Assembly: GCA_905215855.1 (NCBI GenBank) | Contig: CAJMRT010000032.1 | Coordinates: 1-23,290, forward strand | Origin: an uncultured bacterium | Lineage (GTDB): Bacteria; Bacillota; Clostridia; Oscillospirales; Acutalibacteraceae | Direction of reading: 5' to 3' | DNA length: 23,290 bases | In this document: one piece after another, positions 8,444 through 16,407 of the stretch | Position numbering within the stretch: the first letter of the stretch is position 1 | Layout of the letters: each line of letters opens with the position of its first letter | The notes under the pieces: model-generated | Seen by the model: the letters and a program-made list of their open reading frames with translations, nothing else | What the model was told of the DNA's origin: nothing | Databases searched by the model: none | Made by a program: the position numbers and the translations under genes

Positions 8444-8466
8444 GGTCTGACAGCTAAAAACCTTGT
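8432..8466 (-). terminator. Terminator-like hairpin upstream of the membrane protein gene
   Basis: A 7-bp stem ACAAGGT/ACCTTGT (8460-8466 with 8440-8446, 13-base loop) is followed on the minus strand by TATTTTTTT. It would stop read-through from glmS or its downstream elements just before the next promoter. Confidence 0.6.
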
Positions 8467-8480
8467 GATTATCTTGTGAT

Positions 8481-8621
8481 ACCGTTTATACAATTCAATG
8501 TAGCGGCGAGCCGCCGCCCCCAATTCGTGTAGATAGTTTGTAATGTTAAAAAGCATATTATGCCCGAGCGTAACATTGCAACCGTTTGTACAATCCAATG
8601 TAGTGGCGAGCCGTGTTCGCC
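8481..8621. repeat. Direct repeats 100 bp apart ending in palindromes
   Basis: Positions 8484-8513 and 8584-8613 match at 27 of 30 bases, exactly 100 bp apart. Each runs into a palindrome: GCGGCG/CGCCGC at 8503-8517 and GGCGAGC/GTTCGCC at 8605-8621. The spacer holds the module (8561-8593) also present at 167-199, so this is a second copy of the element at the left edge of the window. Confidence 0.7.
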
Positions 8622-8625
8622 ATTT

Positions 8626-8679
8626 GTTTTGGTTGCAAAACCAAAACGACCTGTACGGGCGGATAATATCCGCCCGTAC
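8626..8679. repeat. Two adjacent palindromes
   Basis: The first is a 9-bp stem GTTTTGGTT/AACCAAAAC (8626-8634 with 8639-8647). The second is a perfect 27-base palindrome at 8653-8679 of the GGGCGGAT family. No gene is visible in the 533-bp gap 8347-8879; it holds the promoter, terminator and repeats listed here. Confidence 0.75.
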
Positions 8680-8697
8680 TTATAATTTTGGCATAAA

Positions 8698-8808
8698 CAA
8701 AAATTGCATCAATGCCGTATCGGGCATCAATGCAATTTTTTTATCTAACTATAATCTCAAAAGAACTGCGGCGGCACAACGCCGACCGCAATTTTCAATT
8801 TTCAATTA
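8698..8808. repeat. Double-hairpin intergenic element, copy A
   Basis: The first hairpin (8701-8738) has a 9-bp outer stem AAATTGCAT, a 2x2 internal loop and a 5-bp inner stem. Seven T follow it on the plus strand, and a shorter T-rich stretch follows on the minus strand. The second (8767-8790) has stems TGCGG/CCGCA and CGGC/GCCG with one bulged A, followed by ATTTTCAATTTTCAATT. The same pair is found at 13752-13862. Lying 72 bp past the glmS stop, copy A probably acts as its terminator. Confidence 0.75.
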
Positions 8809-8879
8809 AAAACAAGACTGCTGTTCGGGCAACTCAGCCCTCGCATTTTGCGGACTCTCTTCCCGAACGAAATCACATC

Positions 8880-10709
8880 CTATTCCACGGTAACGGATTT
8901 TGCAAGGTTCTTTGGCTTATCGGGATCAATACCTCTGTTGATTGATGTGTAGTAAGCAAGAATCTGGAGCGGAACTACCGCTGTAATCGGCATAAGAAGC
9001 TCGTCTGTATGCGGAATTTCGATAACATAATCCGCAACACCGTCCTTGAGTTCTCTTGCACAGGCGTCTGTGCAGACAAGAATAACCTTTGCACCTCTTG
9101 ACTTAACCTCAACAACATTGCTGATTGTCTTGGGAATAATGTCTGTCTGAGTTGCAACGGCGATAACGGGAACATCCTCATCAATAAGCGAAATTGTGCC
9201 GTGCTTCAACTCGCCTGCGGCATAGCTTTCCGAGTGAATGTACGAAACCTCTTTGAGCTTGAGCGAACCCTCCATTGAAAGGGCATAGTCAAGACCTCTG
9301 CCTATGTAAAGCAGGCTGTCGGTTGCAACAAGCTTTGTAGCAACGAACTTGCAGGTATCCTCGCAGTTGTCAATTACATACTGAACTGCCTCGGGCATTT
9401 TTGTGAGAGCCGAAACAAGTCGCTTACACTCGGCTGTGCTGATTGTTTCCTTTGCAAGAGCAAGCTCAAAGGCAAAGAGATACATAACGGAAAGCTGTGT
9501 GATGTATGCCTTTGTTGACGGAACGGAAATTTCGGGACCTGCAAGTGTGTAGATAAGCATATCTGCCTCACGGGCAATTGAACTGCCCTTTGCGTTTACG
9601 ATTGCAAGAGTTTTTGCACCCTTCTGCTTTGCAAGACGCATTGCGGCAAGGCTGTCGGCTGTTTCGCCCGACTGTGAAATGATGATTACAAGGTCGCCCT
9701 CGCCTACAATCGGATTTCTGTAACGGAACTCGGACGCAATGTCAACATTTACGGAAACTCTTGCGAGATCCTCAATAACATACTTGCCGACCATACCTGC
9801 ATGCATGGCAGTACCGCAGGCAACAATTGTGATATTTTTGAAATCCTTGATTGTTTCTGTTGTAATGCCGCATTCCTCAAGAAACGGAAGTCCCTCTTTG
9901 ATTCTCGGCATAATCGTTGTTCTGATGGCCTCGGGCTGTTCGTTGATTTCCTTAATCATAAAGTGCGGATAACCGCCCTTTTCGGCAGCCTCCATATCCC
10001 AGTCGGCTGTCTGAAGTTCCTTTTCAATCGGATCAAGGTGTTCGTCAACGAACGAAACGCCGTCAGGTGAAAGTGTTACGATTTCATCATGGTCAAGAAG
10101 ATAATAATCCCTTGTGTACTGAAGAATTGCGGGAACATCGGACGCAATAAAGCACTCACCTTCTGCAACGCCTACGATAAGTGGACTTTCACGGCGAACC
10201 GCAAAAACTCTGTCGGGGAAATCCTTGAACATAATTCCGAGTGCAAACGAACCCTTAAGCTCAGCCATTACACTGTCAATTGTTTCAAGAGGATTTCCGT
10301 TGTATTTATAGTCGAGGAGCTGAGCAACAACCTCTGTATCTGTGTCGCTTAAAAAAGTTCTTCCCTTTGAGATGAGGAAGTCTTTAAGCTCCATATAGTT
10401 TTCAATAATACCGTTGTGAACGATTGTAACCCTTGCACCGCTGTGTGGATGTGAGTTTACATCCGAAGGCTCGCCGTGGGTTGCCCAACGGGTGTGACCT
10501 ATGCCGACATGACCTTTCGGAGTGCCGACCTCTGCAAGCTTATCCTTTAAGTCCTGAAGCTTACCCTTGGTCTTTACGGTCTTGATTTCTCCGTTATCAA
10601 AAACCGCAATACCTGCCGAGTCATAGCCTCTGTATTCAAGCTTTGTGAGAGCATTAACAAGCACCTCACTGCAATCCTTAGGTCCTACATAACCTACAAT
10701 ACCGCACAT
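8880..10709 (-). CDS. glmS: Glutamine-fructose-6-phosphate aminotransferase (isomerising)
   Basis: The enzyme makes glucosamine-6-phosphate from fructose-6-phosphate and glutamine, the entry to UDP-GlcNAc and peptidoglycan. The 609-residue product has full family length. It has the N-terminal nucleophile Cys2 (MCGIVGYVG), glutaminase motifs TRWATHG and NGIIENY, two SIS sugar-isomerase domains with SQSGETADS, the KELKHGTISLID-like segment present as GELKHGTISLID, and the usual C-terminus NLAKSVTVE. An AAGGAG site sits 7 bases before the ATG. Only 18 bp separate it from the upstream dehydratase gene, so there is no room for a glmS ribozyme, and expression should follow the upstream promoter. 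Confidence 0.98.
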   Translation of the reverse strand: MCGIVGYVGPKDCSEVLVNALTKLEYRGYDSAGIAVFDNGEIKTVKTKGKLQDLKDKLAEVGTPKGHVGIGHTRWATHGEPSDVNSHPHSGARVTIVHNGIIENYMELKDFLISKGRTFLSDTDTEVVAQLLDYKYNGNPLETIDSVMAELKGSFALGIMFKDFPDRVFAVRRESPLIVGVAEGECFIASDVPAILQYTRDYYLLDHDEIVTLSPDGVSFVDEHLDPIEKELQTADWDMEAAEKGGYPHFMIKEINEQPEAIRTTIMPRIKEGLPFLEECGITTETIKDFKNITIVACGTAMHAGMVGKYVIEDLARVSVNVDIASEFRYRNPIVGEGDLVIIISQSGETADSLAAMRLAKQKGAKTLAIVNAKGSSIAREADMLIYTLAGPEISVPSTKAYITQLSVMYLFAFELALAKETISTAECKRLVSALTKMPEAVQYVIDNCEDTCKFVATKLVATDSLLYIGRGLDYALSMEGSLKLKEVSYIHSESYAAGELKHGTISLIDEDVPVIAVATQTDIIPKTISNVVEVKSRGAKVILVCTDACARELKDGVADYVIEIPHTDELLMPITAVVPLQILAYYTSINRGIDPDKPKNLAKSVTVE

Positions 10710-10727
10710 AAAATTTCTCCTTTTCGG

Positions 10728-12605
10728 TTAATCATTGACCTTGTGGCAAAAAGTAGGTACAAGTTCTGCCAAAAGTTCAACTGTCTTTTCACTGTCATTG
10801 TTTTCTGCGGTCTTTTTGAGAACCTCAAGCTTTGACAGCATATCTGTTTCGTCTATTTTAATTTGATTTCCTATGAAAATTTTCTTGTTCTGTGTTGACT
10901 TAAGACCTTCTTCGTCCATAAGAAGCTCCTCAAAAAGCTTTTCACCCGGACGAAGTCCCGTGAAAATAATCGGAACATCTTTGTACGGAACCTTACCGTA
11001 CATTCTGATAAGGTTCTCGGCAAGGGTTGTAATCTTGACGGGAGCACCCATATCAAGAACAAAAATCTCACCGCCCTTTGCCATTGCACCTGCCTCAAGA
11101 ACAAGCGAAACAGCCTCGGGAATAGTCATAAAATATCTGATAATATCGGGATGTGTTACGGTAACGGGCGCACCGTTTTCAATCTGACGGCGAAACAGCG
11201 GAATAACCGAGCCGTTTGAGCCGAGAACATTACCGAATCTTGTTGTTACAAATTCGGTATCGGTGCTGTGCTGCGCCTTGTACTGAATAATCATCTCACA
11301 CGCACGCTTCGTTGCGCCCATAACATTTGTCGGATTAACAGCCTTGTCGGTTGAAATCATAACAAACTTCTTTGCCTTGTACTTTTCTGCAAGGGTTGCA
11401 ACATTGAATGTGCCGAAGATGTTGTTCTTTACAGCCTCCTCGGGAACGGTTTCCATAAGCGGAACATGCTTGTGAGCGGCAGCGTGGAATACGAGTTCGG
11501 GGCGATATGTCTTGAAGATAAGCTCCATTTTGTCGTAATCACGAACCGATGAAATAAGCGTCACAAGGTTGAGCTTTGTACCGTATTCAAGCACAAGCTC
11601 CTGCTGAATATCATATGCGTTGTTTTCGTAAATATCTACAATGATAATCTGTTTAGGGTCATTCTTGGCAATCTGTCTTACAAGCTCACTGCCGATTGAA
11701 CCGCCGCCGCCTGTAACAAGACAAATCTTTCCGTTGATAAGGTCATGAATCTCCTTTCGGTCAAACTCAATGGGTTTTCTGCCGAGAAGATCCTCAATCT
11801 TGATTTCCTTTGCCTGTGAAATAAGCTGTGTATGCCCGTCGTCAAACAAAAGCTCACCGAGATAAGGTATAATCTTGATTTTGCACTCTGTTGCGGAACA
11901 GTAGTCAAGAATTTTCCTTTTCTCTTCTTCCTCACATGACGGAAGTGCAACTATAATATTGTCTATGCGGTATTCAGCACATATTTTAACAATTTCGGGA
12001 CAGGTTCCGACAACGGGGATTCCTTCGATTTTCTGATTCAGCTTTTTCAAATCATCATCGACAAAGCATACTGGAATGATGCTTTTTGAAGGGTTATTAA
12101 CATCATTCTGCTCATTCGCATTGTGAATTTCACGGATAATCATTCTGCCGGCATTGCCTGCACCTACGATAAGTGTACGCTCTCCGCCCTCTGCCCTTCC
12201 TGCCTCGGTAAGGTCAAGAAAAGCCCTTCTGAAAACAAAACGGAATGCAAGAATTCCGACAAGGGCTATTGCGAAATATACTATACAAAAAATCTTTCTC
12301 TGCGGAATCTGCAAAAACAACGAGATTACAAAGCCGAGCGTAAACCCCGAAAAGACGGCAATTCCGCACACAATATAGTCCTTTGCGTTAAAGTATCGCC
12401 ACAATTTTGAATATGTTCCGCTTATATAAAGCGTGAGCAGACACATTACAAGGTTGATAACGATGTAACTCAACAGTCCTTTGCTTGCAACAGTGCCTAT
12501 GTAACCGACAAGTGAGAGAATGTAATTTGCAAGAATACCGCTGACAACGATAATAAACACATCTGCGAGAGCCAGAAACATCTTACGCAAATTAATCTTC
12601 TTCAT
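10728..12605 (-). CDS. Membrane-anchored nucleotide-sugar 4,6-dehydratase, CapD/WbpM family
   Basis: The 625-residue protein has about four N-terminal membrane helices (about 9-31, 44-66, 77-99, 104-124), then a CoA-binding-like Rossmann domain with GAGNAG at 148-153. The extended-SDR catalytic domain has TGGGGSIG at 298-305, HAAAHKHVPLME at 374-385, and STDKAVNPTNVMGATKR at 418-434. The usual YxxxK pair is Met429/Lys433, the SMK variant known from the large WbpM-type UDP-GlcNAc 4,6-dehydratases. It probably makes a UDP-4-keto-6-deoxy-sugar for surface glycans; the exact substrate is an inference. An AAGAGG site precedes the ATG. It forms an operon with glmS, which supplies the amino sugar. 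Confidence 0.93.
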   Translation of the reverse strand: MKKINLRKMFLALADVFIIVVSGILANYILSLVGYIGTVASKGLLSYIVINLVMCLLTLYISGTYSKLWRYFNAKDYIVCGIAVFSGFTLGFVISLFLQIPQRKIFCIVYFAIALVGILAFRFVFRRAFLDLTEAGRAEGGERTLIVGAGNAGRMIIREIHNANEQNDVNNPSKSIIPVCFVDDDLKKLNQKIEGIPVVGTCPEIVKICAEYRIDNIIVALPSCEEEEKRKILDYCSATECKIKIIPYLGELLFDDGHTQLISQAKEIKIEDLLGRKPIEFDRKEIHDLINGKICLVTGGGGSIGSELVRQIAKNDPKQIIIVDIYENNAYDIQQELVLEYGTKLNLVTLISSVRDYDKMELIFKTYRPELVFHAAAHKHVPLMETVPEEAVKNNIFGTFNVATLAEKYKAKKFVMISTDKAVNPTNVMGATKRACEMIIQYKAQHSTDTEFVTTRFGNVLGSNGSVIPLFRRQIENGAPVTVTHPDIIRYFMTIPEAVSLVLEAGAMAKGGEIFVLDMGAPVKITTLAENLIRMYGKVPYKDVPIIFTGLRPGEKLFEELLMDEEGLKSTQNKKIFIGNQIKIDETDMLSKLEVLKKTAENNDSEKTVELLAELVPTFCHKVND

Positions 12606-12672
12606 AACCCATACCTCTTCTGTTTAACTTTGTGTAAATTTCCCGAGTAACATATAAATACAATTATGATTC

Positions 12673-12701
12673 ATTATACAACAGTGCAAAAGGAATGTCA
12701 A
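12673..12701 (-). promoter_or_regulatory. Consensus promoter of the dehydratase-glmS operon
   Basis: On the minus strand TTGACA (12696-12701) and TATAAT (12673-12678) match the consensus perfectly, with a 17-base spacer. Transcription would start near 12666, giving a leader of about 60 bases. Confidence 0.92.
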
Positions 12702-12786
12702 ACAAAGCAATTCCTAAATCAATTTAAAATCCCGACAACCGAAGCACAAGGAACAGTAATAATCAGACTTGTTCGACACACATTTG

Positions 12787-12815
12787 TTGACAACCGCACA
12801 AAACGAGCCTAAAAT
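12787..12815 (+). promoter_or_regulatory. Promoter of the metallophosphoesterase gene
   Basis: TTGACA (12787-12792) and TAAAAT (12810-12815) are 17 bases apart. It is divergent from the dehydratase promoter, with about 85 bp between the two -35 boxes. Confidence 0.8.
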
Positions 12816-12846
12816 AATACCATACTAAATATGAACGGTGAATTGA

Positions 12847-13692
12847 ATGAAAAAGTTTTTTATAATTATCGGAGCAATAATACTTGTGCTGTTTGTGACT
12901 CTCGTAATATGGAGCGTTTACTGTGACAACACAATTGCAATCACAAATTACAGCGTAAACAACACAAAGAATGACGCAAAGCTGAAATTTGTTGTCATCA
13001 CGGATTTGCACAACAAGGAATACGGAGAAAAGAACGCAGACCTTGCAGGGCTTGTAAAGGAACAGAATCCCGATTTTATCGCGGTTTGCGGAGATATGGT
13101 CAACCGTGGCGATCCCGACACAACGAAGATGAAGGATGTGCTGAAAAAACTTGCGGATATTGCGCCCACATACTGCTGTCTTGGCAACCATGAGCGTGAC
13201 AATGCCGCCGAATTTGGCACAGACTTTAAAAGTGAGATTGACTCAACAGGCGCTGTATTACTTGACGATGAATATATAAAATTCACAAAAAACGGCAAAA
13301 GCGTGCTAATAGGCGGAATGAGCGATTACCCTTATTATGAATTCTACACTCCCGAGGACGCTGTTCCTTCAAGAACGCTGTGGGAAGAATTTGCCGAAAA
13401 GGCAAAGAACAATTTCACAATTCTTCTGCACCACCAACCCGAATACATTGCCGAGGACGCAAAGAAGACCGACATAGATTTGATTGTCTGCGGTCACACC
13501 CACGGCGGGCAGATTCAATTGCCGTTTATCGGCGGAGTAATCGCTCCGAATCAGGGACTTTTTCCGAAATATGACAAAGGCGAATTTGACCTTGACGGCA
13601 CAAAAATGATTGTTTTCGCAGGTTTAAGCAATTCCACATTTATCCCCAGAATCAATAATCAAGTTGAGTTGGGTGTTGTGACGGTTGTATAA
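12847..13692 (+). CDS. Membrane-anchored metallophosphoesterase, YkuE-like
   Basis: This is a calcineurin-like phosphoesterase of 281 residues. One N-terminal membrane helix (about 3-24) anchors it, with the catalytic domain probably outside. Two-metal motifs are in order: DLH at 53-55, GDM at 82-84, GNHE at 113-116, His195/His196, and GHTHGGQ at 216-222. Proteins of this shape include B. subtilis YkuE and LpxH-like enzymes; the substrate cannot be told from sequence. The ribosome binding site (GGTG, 12837-12840) is weak. It is the only plus-strand protein gene supported here, with its own promoter and a downstream double-hairpin element. Confidence 0.9.
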   Translation: MKKFFIIIGAIILVLFVTLVIWSVYCDNTIAITNYSVNNTKNDAKLKFVVITDLHNKEYGEKNADLAGLVKEQNPDFIAVCGDMVNRGDPDTTKMKDVLKKLADIAPTYCCLGNHERDNAAEFGTDFKSEIDSTGAVLLDDEYIKFTKNGKSVLIGGMSDYPYYEFYTPEDAVPSRTLWEEFAEKAKNNFTILLHHQPEYIAEDAKKTDIDLIVCGHTHGGQIQLPFIGGVIAPNQGLFPKYDKGEFDLDGTKMIVFAGLSNSTFIPRINNQVELGVVTVV

Positions 13693-13700
13693 CATCGGCA

Positions 13701-13722
13701 GGGGATAACACGGTTCTCCCCT
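13701..13722. repeat. GGGGATAAC/GTTCTCCCC imperfect palindrome
   Basis: Two 9-base arms with one mismatch enclose ACG just past the metallophosphoesterase stop. The ACACGGTT core and trailing CTAC resemble the GGCGAAC family, so this may be a diverged member. Confidence 0.55.
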
Positions 13723-13751
13723 ACAAGTTTACATTTACTTTCATATAAAGC

Positions 13752-13862
13752 AAAAATTGCATCAATGCCGTATTCGGGCATCTGATGCAATTACTTTATA
13801 TAACTATTTTCTTGATAAATTGCGGCGGCACACCGCCGACCGCAATTTTCAATTTTCAATTT
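13752..13862. repeat. Double-hairpin intergenic element, copy B; bidirectional terminator
   Basis: The first hairpin pairs AATTGCATCA with TGATGCAATT (13755-13764/13783-13792) plus a 5-bp inner stem ATGCC/GGCAT. The second (13817-13848) pairs AAATTGCGG with CCGCAATTT and CGGC with GCCG, with one bulged A. Layout and much sequence match 8698-8808. It lies between two convergent genes and probably ends both transcripts. Confidence 0.75.
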
Positions 13863-13904
13863 TCACTTTAAAGGACTTTCGCTCGGGCATATACACTCCC
13901 GCCG

Positions 13905-14738
13905 TCAGTTCTTCTCACTGTAATTCCTAAGTTCCGCAGGGGTTCTGCCGTATTCGGACTTACAGGATAAAATAAGAGAATTAACATTCGGAAAACCGTT
14001 TTCAATCGCCGCCTGTCTGACGGTGATTTTTTTATTTCTCAAATCATCAATTGCATGCTCAAGGCGAACCCTGCGAAGATACCTTGAAAAGGTTTCTTCT
14101 GTTTTTTCCTTGAAATATTTTGAAAAATGAGCAGGCGTCATTCCCACATAATTGGCGATTTCATTGAGCGTTATTTCGTGCTTATAGTTGTCGTGCATAT
14201 ATCTGATAGCACTTTTTGCACAGTCAAAATCATCGGCCTGTGAGCCGTGAACATACTCAATGTTCTTATCAATGCAGTCGCGGATAAGGTAGTACGCAAC
14301 GCTGTACATTACTGCTCTGACCTTCATACTGATGAGCTTGCTTTTGTATTCCTCATAACCGTATAATGTGCTCATTGTTTTCCTGATAAATTCCAACGCT
14401 TCGCCTTGGGGCTGTTTAAATTTCGGTACAATATGCGGGTCATCAACATACGGTGCAATGGCTTTGGGAATTATATTGAGCATAATAACTTGAGTATCCT
14501 CGCCGATGTCCTCGTAGGAATGGACCTCCTGACTGTTAAGAACATAGACATCGCCCTCGTTAAGAATTATTTCGCAGTCGAGTTTATTAAGCCTTACCTT
14601 TCCTTTTTTTACATAGGTAATTTCATACGACACATGCCAGCGAAGACCTGCCTCAAAAGGCACCTTCCTGTCGGGGTATCTTGTAACCCGTCCGCTGTAA
14701 TACGGTTCGGGCGGTAACAACGCCTTTTTGTATTTCAT
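13905..14738 (-). CDS. AraC-family transcriptional regulator
   Basis: The 277-residue protein has an N-terminal cupin-like ligand domain (about 30-110) and a C-terminal AraC DNA-binding domain (about 178-275) with two helix-turn-helix units. The first helix-turn-helix includes LNEIANYVGMTPAHFSKYFK and the second ends in the family motif GRTPAELRN. The motif before it is somewhat diverged, with LILSCK where most members have an F...FK pattern. A GAGGG site precedes the ATG. The start is 16 bp past the NAD(P)HX epimerase stop, so the gene is the last of a three-gene unit. The ligand may be a sugar, as in many such regulators, but the sequence does not show it. Confidence 0.92.
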   Translation of the reverse strand: MKYKKALLPPEPYYSGRVTRYPDRKVPFEAGLRWHVSYEITYVKKGKVRLNKLDCEIILNEGDVYVLNSQEVHSYEDIGEDTQVIMLNIIPKAIAPYVDDPHIVPKFKQPQGEALEFIRKTMSTLYGYEEYKSKLISMKVRAVMYSVAYYLIRDCIDKNIEYVHGSQADDFDCAKSAIRYMHDNYKHEITLNEIANYVGMTPAHFSKYFKEKTEETFSRYLRRVRLEHAIDDLRNKKITVRQAAIENGFPNVNSLILSCKSEYGRTPAELRNYSEKN

Positions 14739-14754
14739 AGTTTCACCCTCACTG

Positions 14755-15615
14755 TCAGTTATTTATTACATAGTCTGCACAAAAATAAATGTATTTAAGA
14801 TCCGCAATTACCGCAGAATGGTCTGTTTTTACAACAACTGTTCTGCGTTCTTTTTTGCTGATTTCCTCAACACAGCGTGCAACATTGCATTTTGAAGGCT
14901 CGCAGCCGTATTTTTTAAAAAACTCCTCGGTTGTCATAACAAGTGAGCCGTAGCCCTCAAACATATGCAGGAGAGAATAATCAATCAGCTTGTACTCTTC
15001 TTCAATAAGATTGATTCCTATGTCGCAATTCGTCATTGACCCGATATAGTACGGTGCGTCATTCAAAAACATTCCTGTCTTAAATGAACCGATTGAAACG
15101 GTAAGGTCTGAATTTACCGCCGTACCGCACACACCGGTATCGCCGTTGATTCCGCTGTTTATATCGGCGCTTATAACATAGGCATTTGTCATATTTATCT
15201 GCTCAACGGCATCAAGCATTTCGCCCTTTAATTCACCCGAAAAGCCTGTTCCGAGCAAACAGTCAACTACAATGTCAAATCCCGTGAAAGCCGCCGCCTG
15301 TGACATCGGTAATTCTTCCGCACCAAGTGACATTGCTTTTTTATAATAGTAAAGACCGTCCTTTGAAAAGCCGTCGCCTACTCTGAAAATTGTCGGAGTA
15401 AAGCCGTTTTGGCACAAAATGCAGGCGAGCGCATAACCGTCGCCGCCGTTATTCCCCTTTCCGCAAACCACGGCAACCTTACCGACAAATTTTGCCGATT
15501 CAAAAATCCCCTTTGCGGCTCTGTACATAAGCTCTGCCGAGGGGGTATGCTCCGCAATTGTTTTTGCGTCGCTCTTTCTCATATTTTCAACTGAAACAAC
15601 CTGAGCAAATTCCAT
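14755..15615 (-). CDS. NAD(P)H-hydrate epimerase with extra C-terminal tail
   Basis: The 286-residue protein matches the YjeF_N/NAXE family, which epimerises damaged NAD(P)H hydrates for repair. It has GKGNNGGDG at 52-60, VVDCLLGTG at 116-124 with the likely catalytic Asp118, and SADINSGINGDTG at 149-161. The core ends near residue 205. The remaining 80 residues are not part of the usual domain and are not the YjeF_C dehydratase, so the partner dehydratase must be elsewhere. I chose the ATG at 15615, which follows GGAGA. The frame is open to 15810, but that part overlaps the upstream gene and has no start signal. It is the second gene of the unit with the HPr-kinase-like and AraC genes. Confidence 0.88.
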   Translation of the reverse strand: MEFAQVVSVENMRKSDAKTIAEHTPSAELMYRAAKGIFESAKFVGKVAVVCGKGNNGGDGYALACILCQNGFTPTIFRVGDGFSKDGLYYYKKAMSLGAEELPMSQAAAFTGFDIVVDCLLGTGFSGELKGEMLDAVEQINMTNAYVISADINSGINGDTGVCGTAVNSDLTVSIGSFKTGMFLNDAPYYIGSMTNCDIGINLIEEEYKLIDYSLLHMFEGYGSLVMTTEEFFKKYGCEPSKCNVARCVEEISKKERRTVVVKTDHSAVIADLKYIYFCADYVINN

Positions 15616-15649
15616 AATATATCTCCGTTCTCCGAAAAATCCGATAACT

Positions 15650-16369
15650 CTATTTATCTTTGCCGTTTGCGGCATTATAAGCCGTGATGACGGCACCGTC
15701 TTCCATATTACAGCCGAGCAGAAACAACGGTGTTTTCTTAAAGAACTCATCAAGCAATTCAAGCAGCTTTTCCATTCTGCTCCTCTCAACATCAATAACC
15801 GTTGCCTCAAGCAACTGTTTCATAACCTGTGACGGCAACACCCTGACTGCCGTGTTATCTTCTGCTCTCTGAAGAATATACACAGCCTTAACGGGTGCTT
15901 TTGTATTTGTTCCTATGTTAGCTTTCCCCATCCATGGAGTTCCGTAAACATAAAACCTTCCGTCACATTTTCGTATAACCGGCTTGTCATCGTTAATCAT
16001 CGTCACCCTGTTGCCAAAATGCCTTCGCCACAGAGCCGTGTGGGTTGACTTGCCCGTTCCGCTGACCGCCGAAAAAACATAGCCCTCGCCGTCAAGCTCA
16101 AGACAGGACGAATGAAAAAAGAATCCGTCAAATCCGTCAAGCACGGCGTTGCAGAATTTTGAGAGTATCAGAACATCCTCCGCACCTTGTTCGCTGAGGT
16201 TGTCAGAAAGTCTGCAGCGCTCACGGATTTCGTCATCCGAAACCGATATTGCAATGTCGGTCTTACCCGATTCATTCGACTTCACGGCATAACTTTCAAG
16301 CCGTTTCCTGCATATTTTAAATTTTGGATTAACTTCAACATTCAAATCAGCTATTCTGTATATCGGCAT
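15650..16369 (-). CDS. HPr kinase-like P-loop protein
   Basis: The 239-residue protein has a Walker A loop SGTGKST at 103-109, an acidic NDDKP motif at 126-130 like the metal-binding acid pair of HprK-type kinases, and GTPWMGK at 143-149. This places it near the HPr kinase/PEP carboxykinase superfamily. It lacks the N-terminal domain of true HprK and has about 85 different residues before the P-loop. It is often seen as a small HprK-related protein, and its target is unknown. I chose the ATG at 16369, since GCGGAG lies 5 bases upstream. A GTG at 16408 has no such site and would overlap the -10 box. It is the first gene of a three-gene unit. Confidence 0.8.
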   Translation of the reverse strand: MPIYRIADLNVEVNPKFKICRKRLESYAVKSNESGKTDIAISVSDDEIRERCRLSDNLSEQGAEDVLILSKFCNAVLDGFDGFFFHSSCLELDGEGYVFSAVSGTGKSTHTALWRRHFGNRVTMINDDKPVIRKCDGRFYVYGTPWMGKANIGTNTKAPVKAVYILQRAEDNTAVRVLPSQVMKQLLEATVIDVERSRMEKLLELLDEFFKKTPLFLLGCNMEDGAVITAYNAANGKDK

Positions 16370-16398
16370 ATCTGCTCCGCTAAATATCATAATGAAAT

Positions 16399-16407
16399 AT
16401 TGTAACA
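16399..16407 (-). promoter_or_regulatory. Extended -10 promoter of the HPr-kinase-like unit
   Basis: On the minus strand TGTTACAAT fits an extended -10 box (TGnTACAAT). The -35 position (TAGCAA) is poor, as is common with extended -10 promoters. Transcription would start about 23 bases before the ATG at 16369. Confidence 0.6.

Noticed and set aside
10710..10727. glmS ribozyme upstream of glmS
   Set aside because: The gap is 18 bp; the ribozyme needs well over 100 bases.
15616..15810. Longer N-terminus of the NAD(P)HX epimerase
   Set aside because: The added residues overlap the upstream gene in another frame, have no family match and no ribosome binding site; the ATG at 15615 has both site and family fit.
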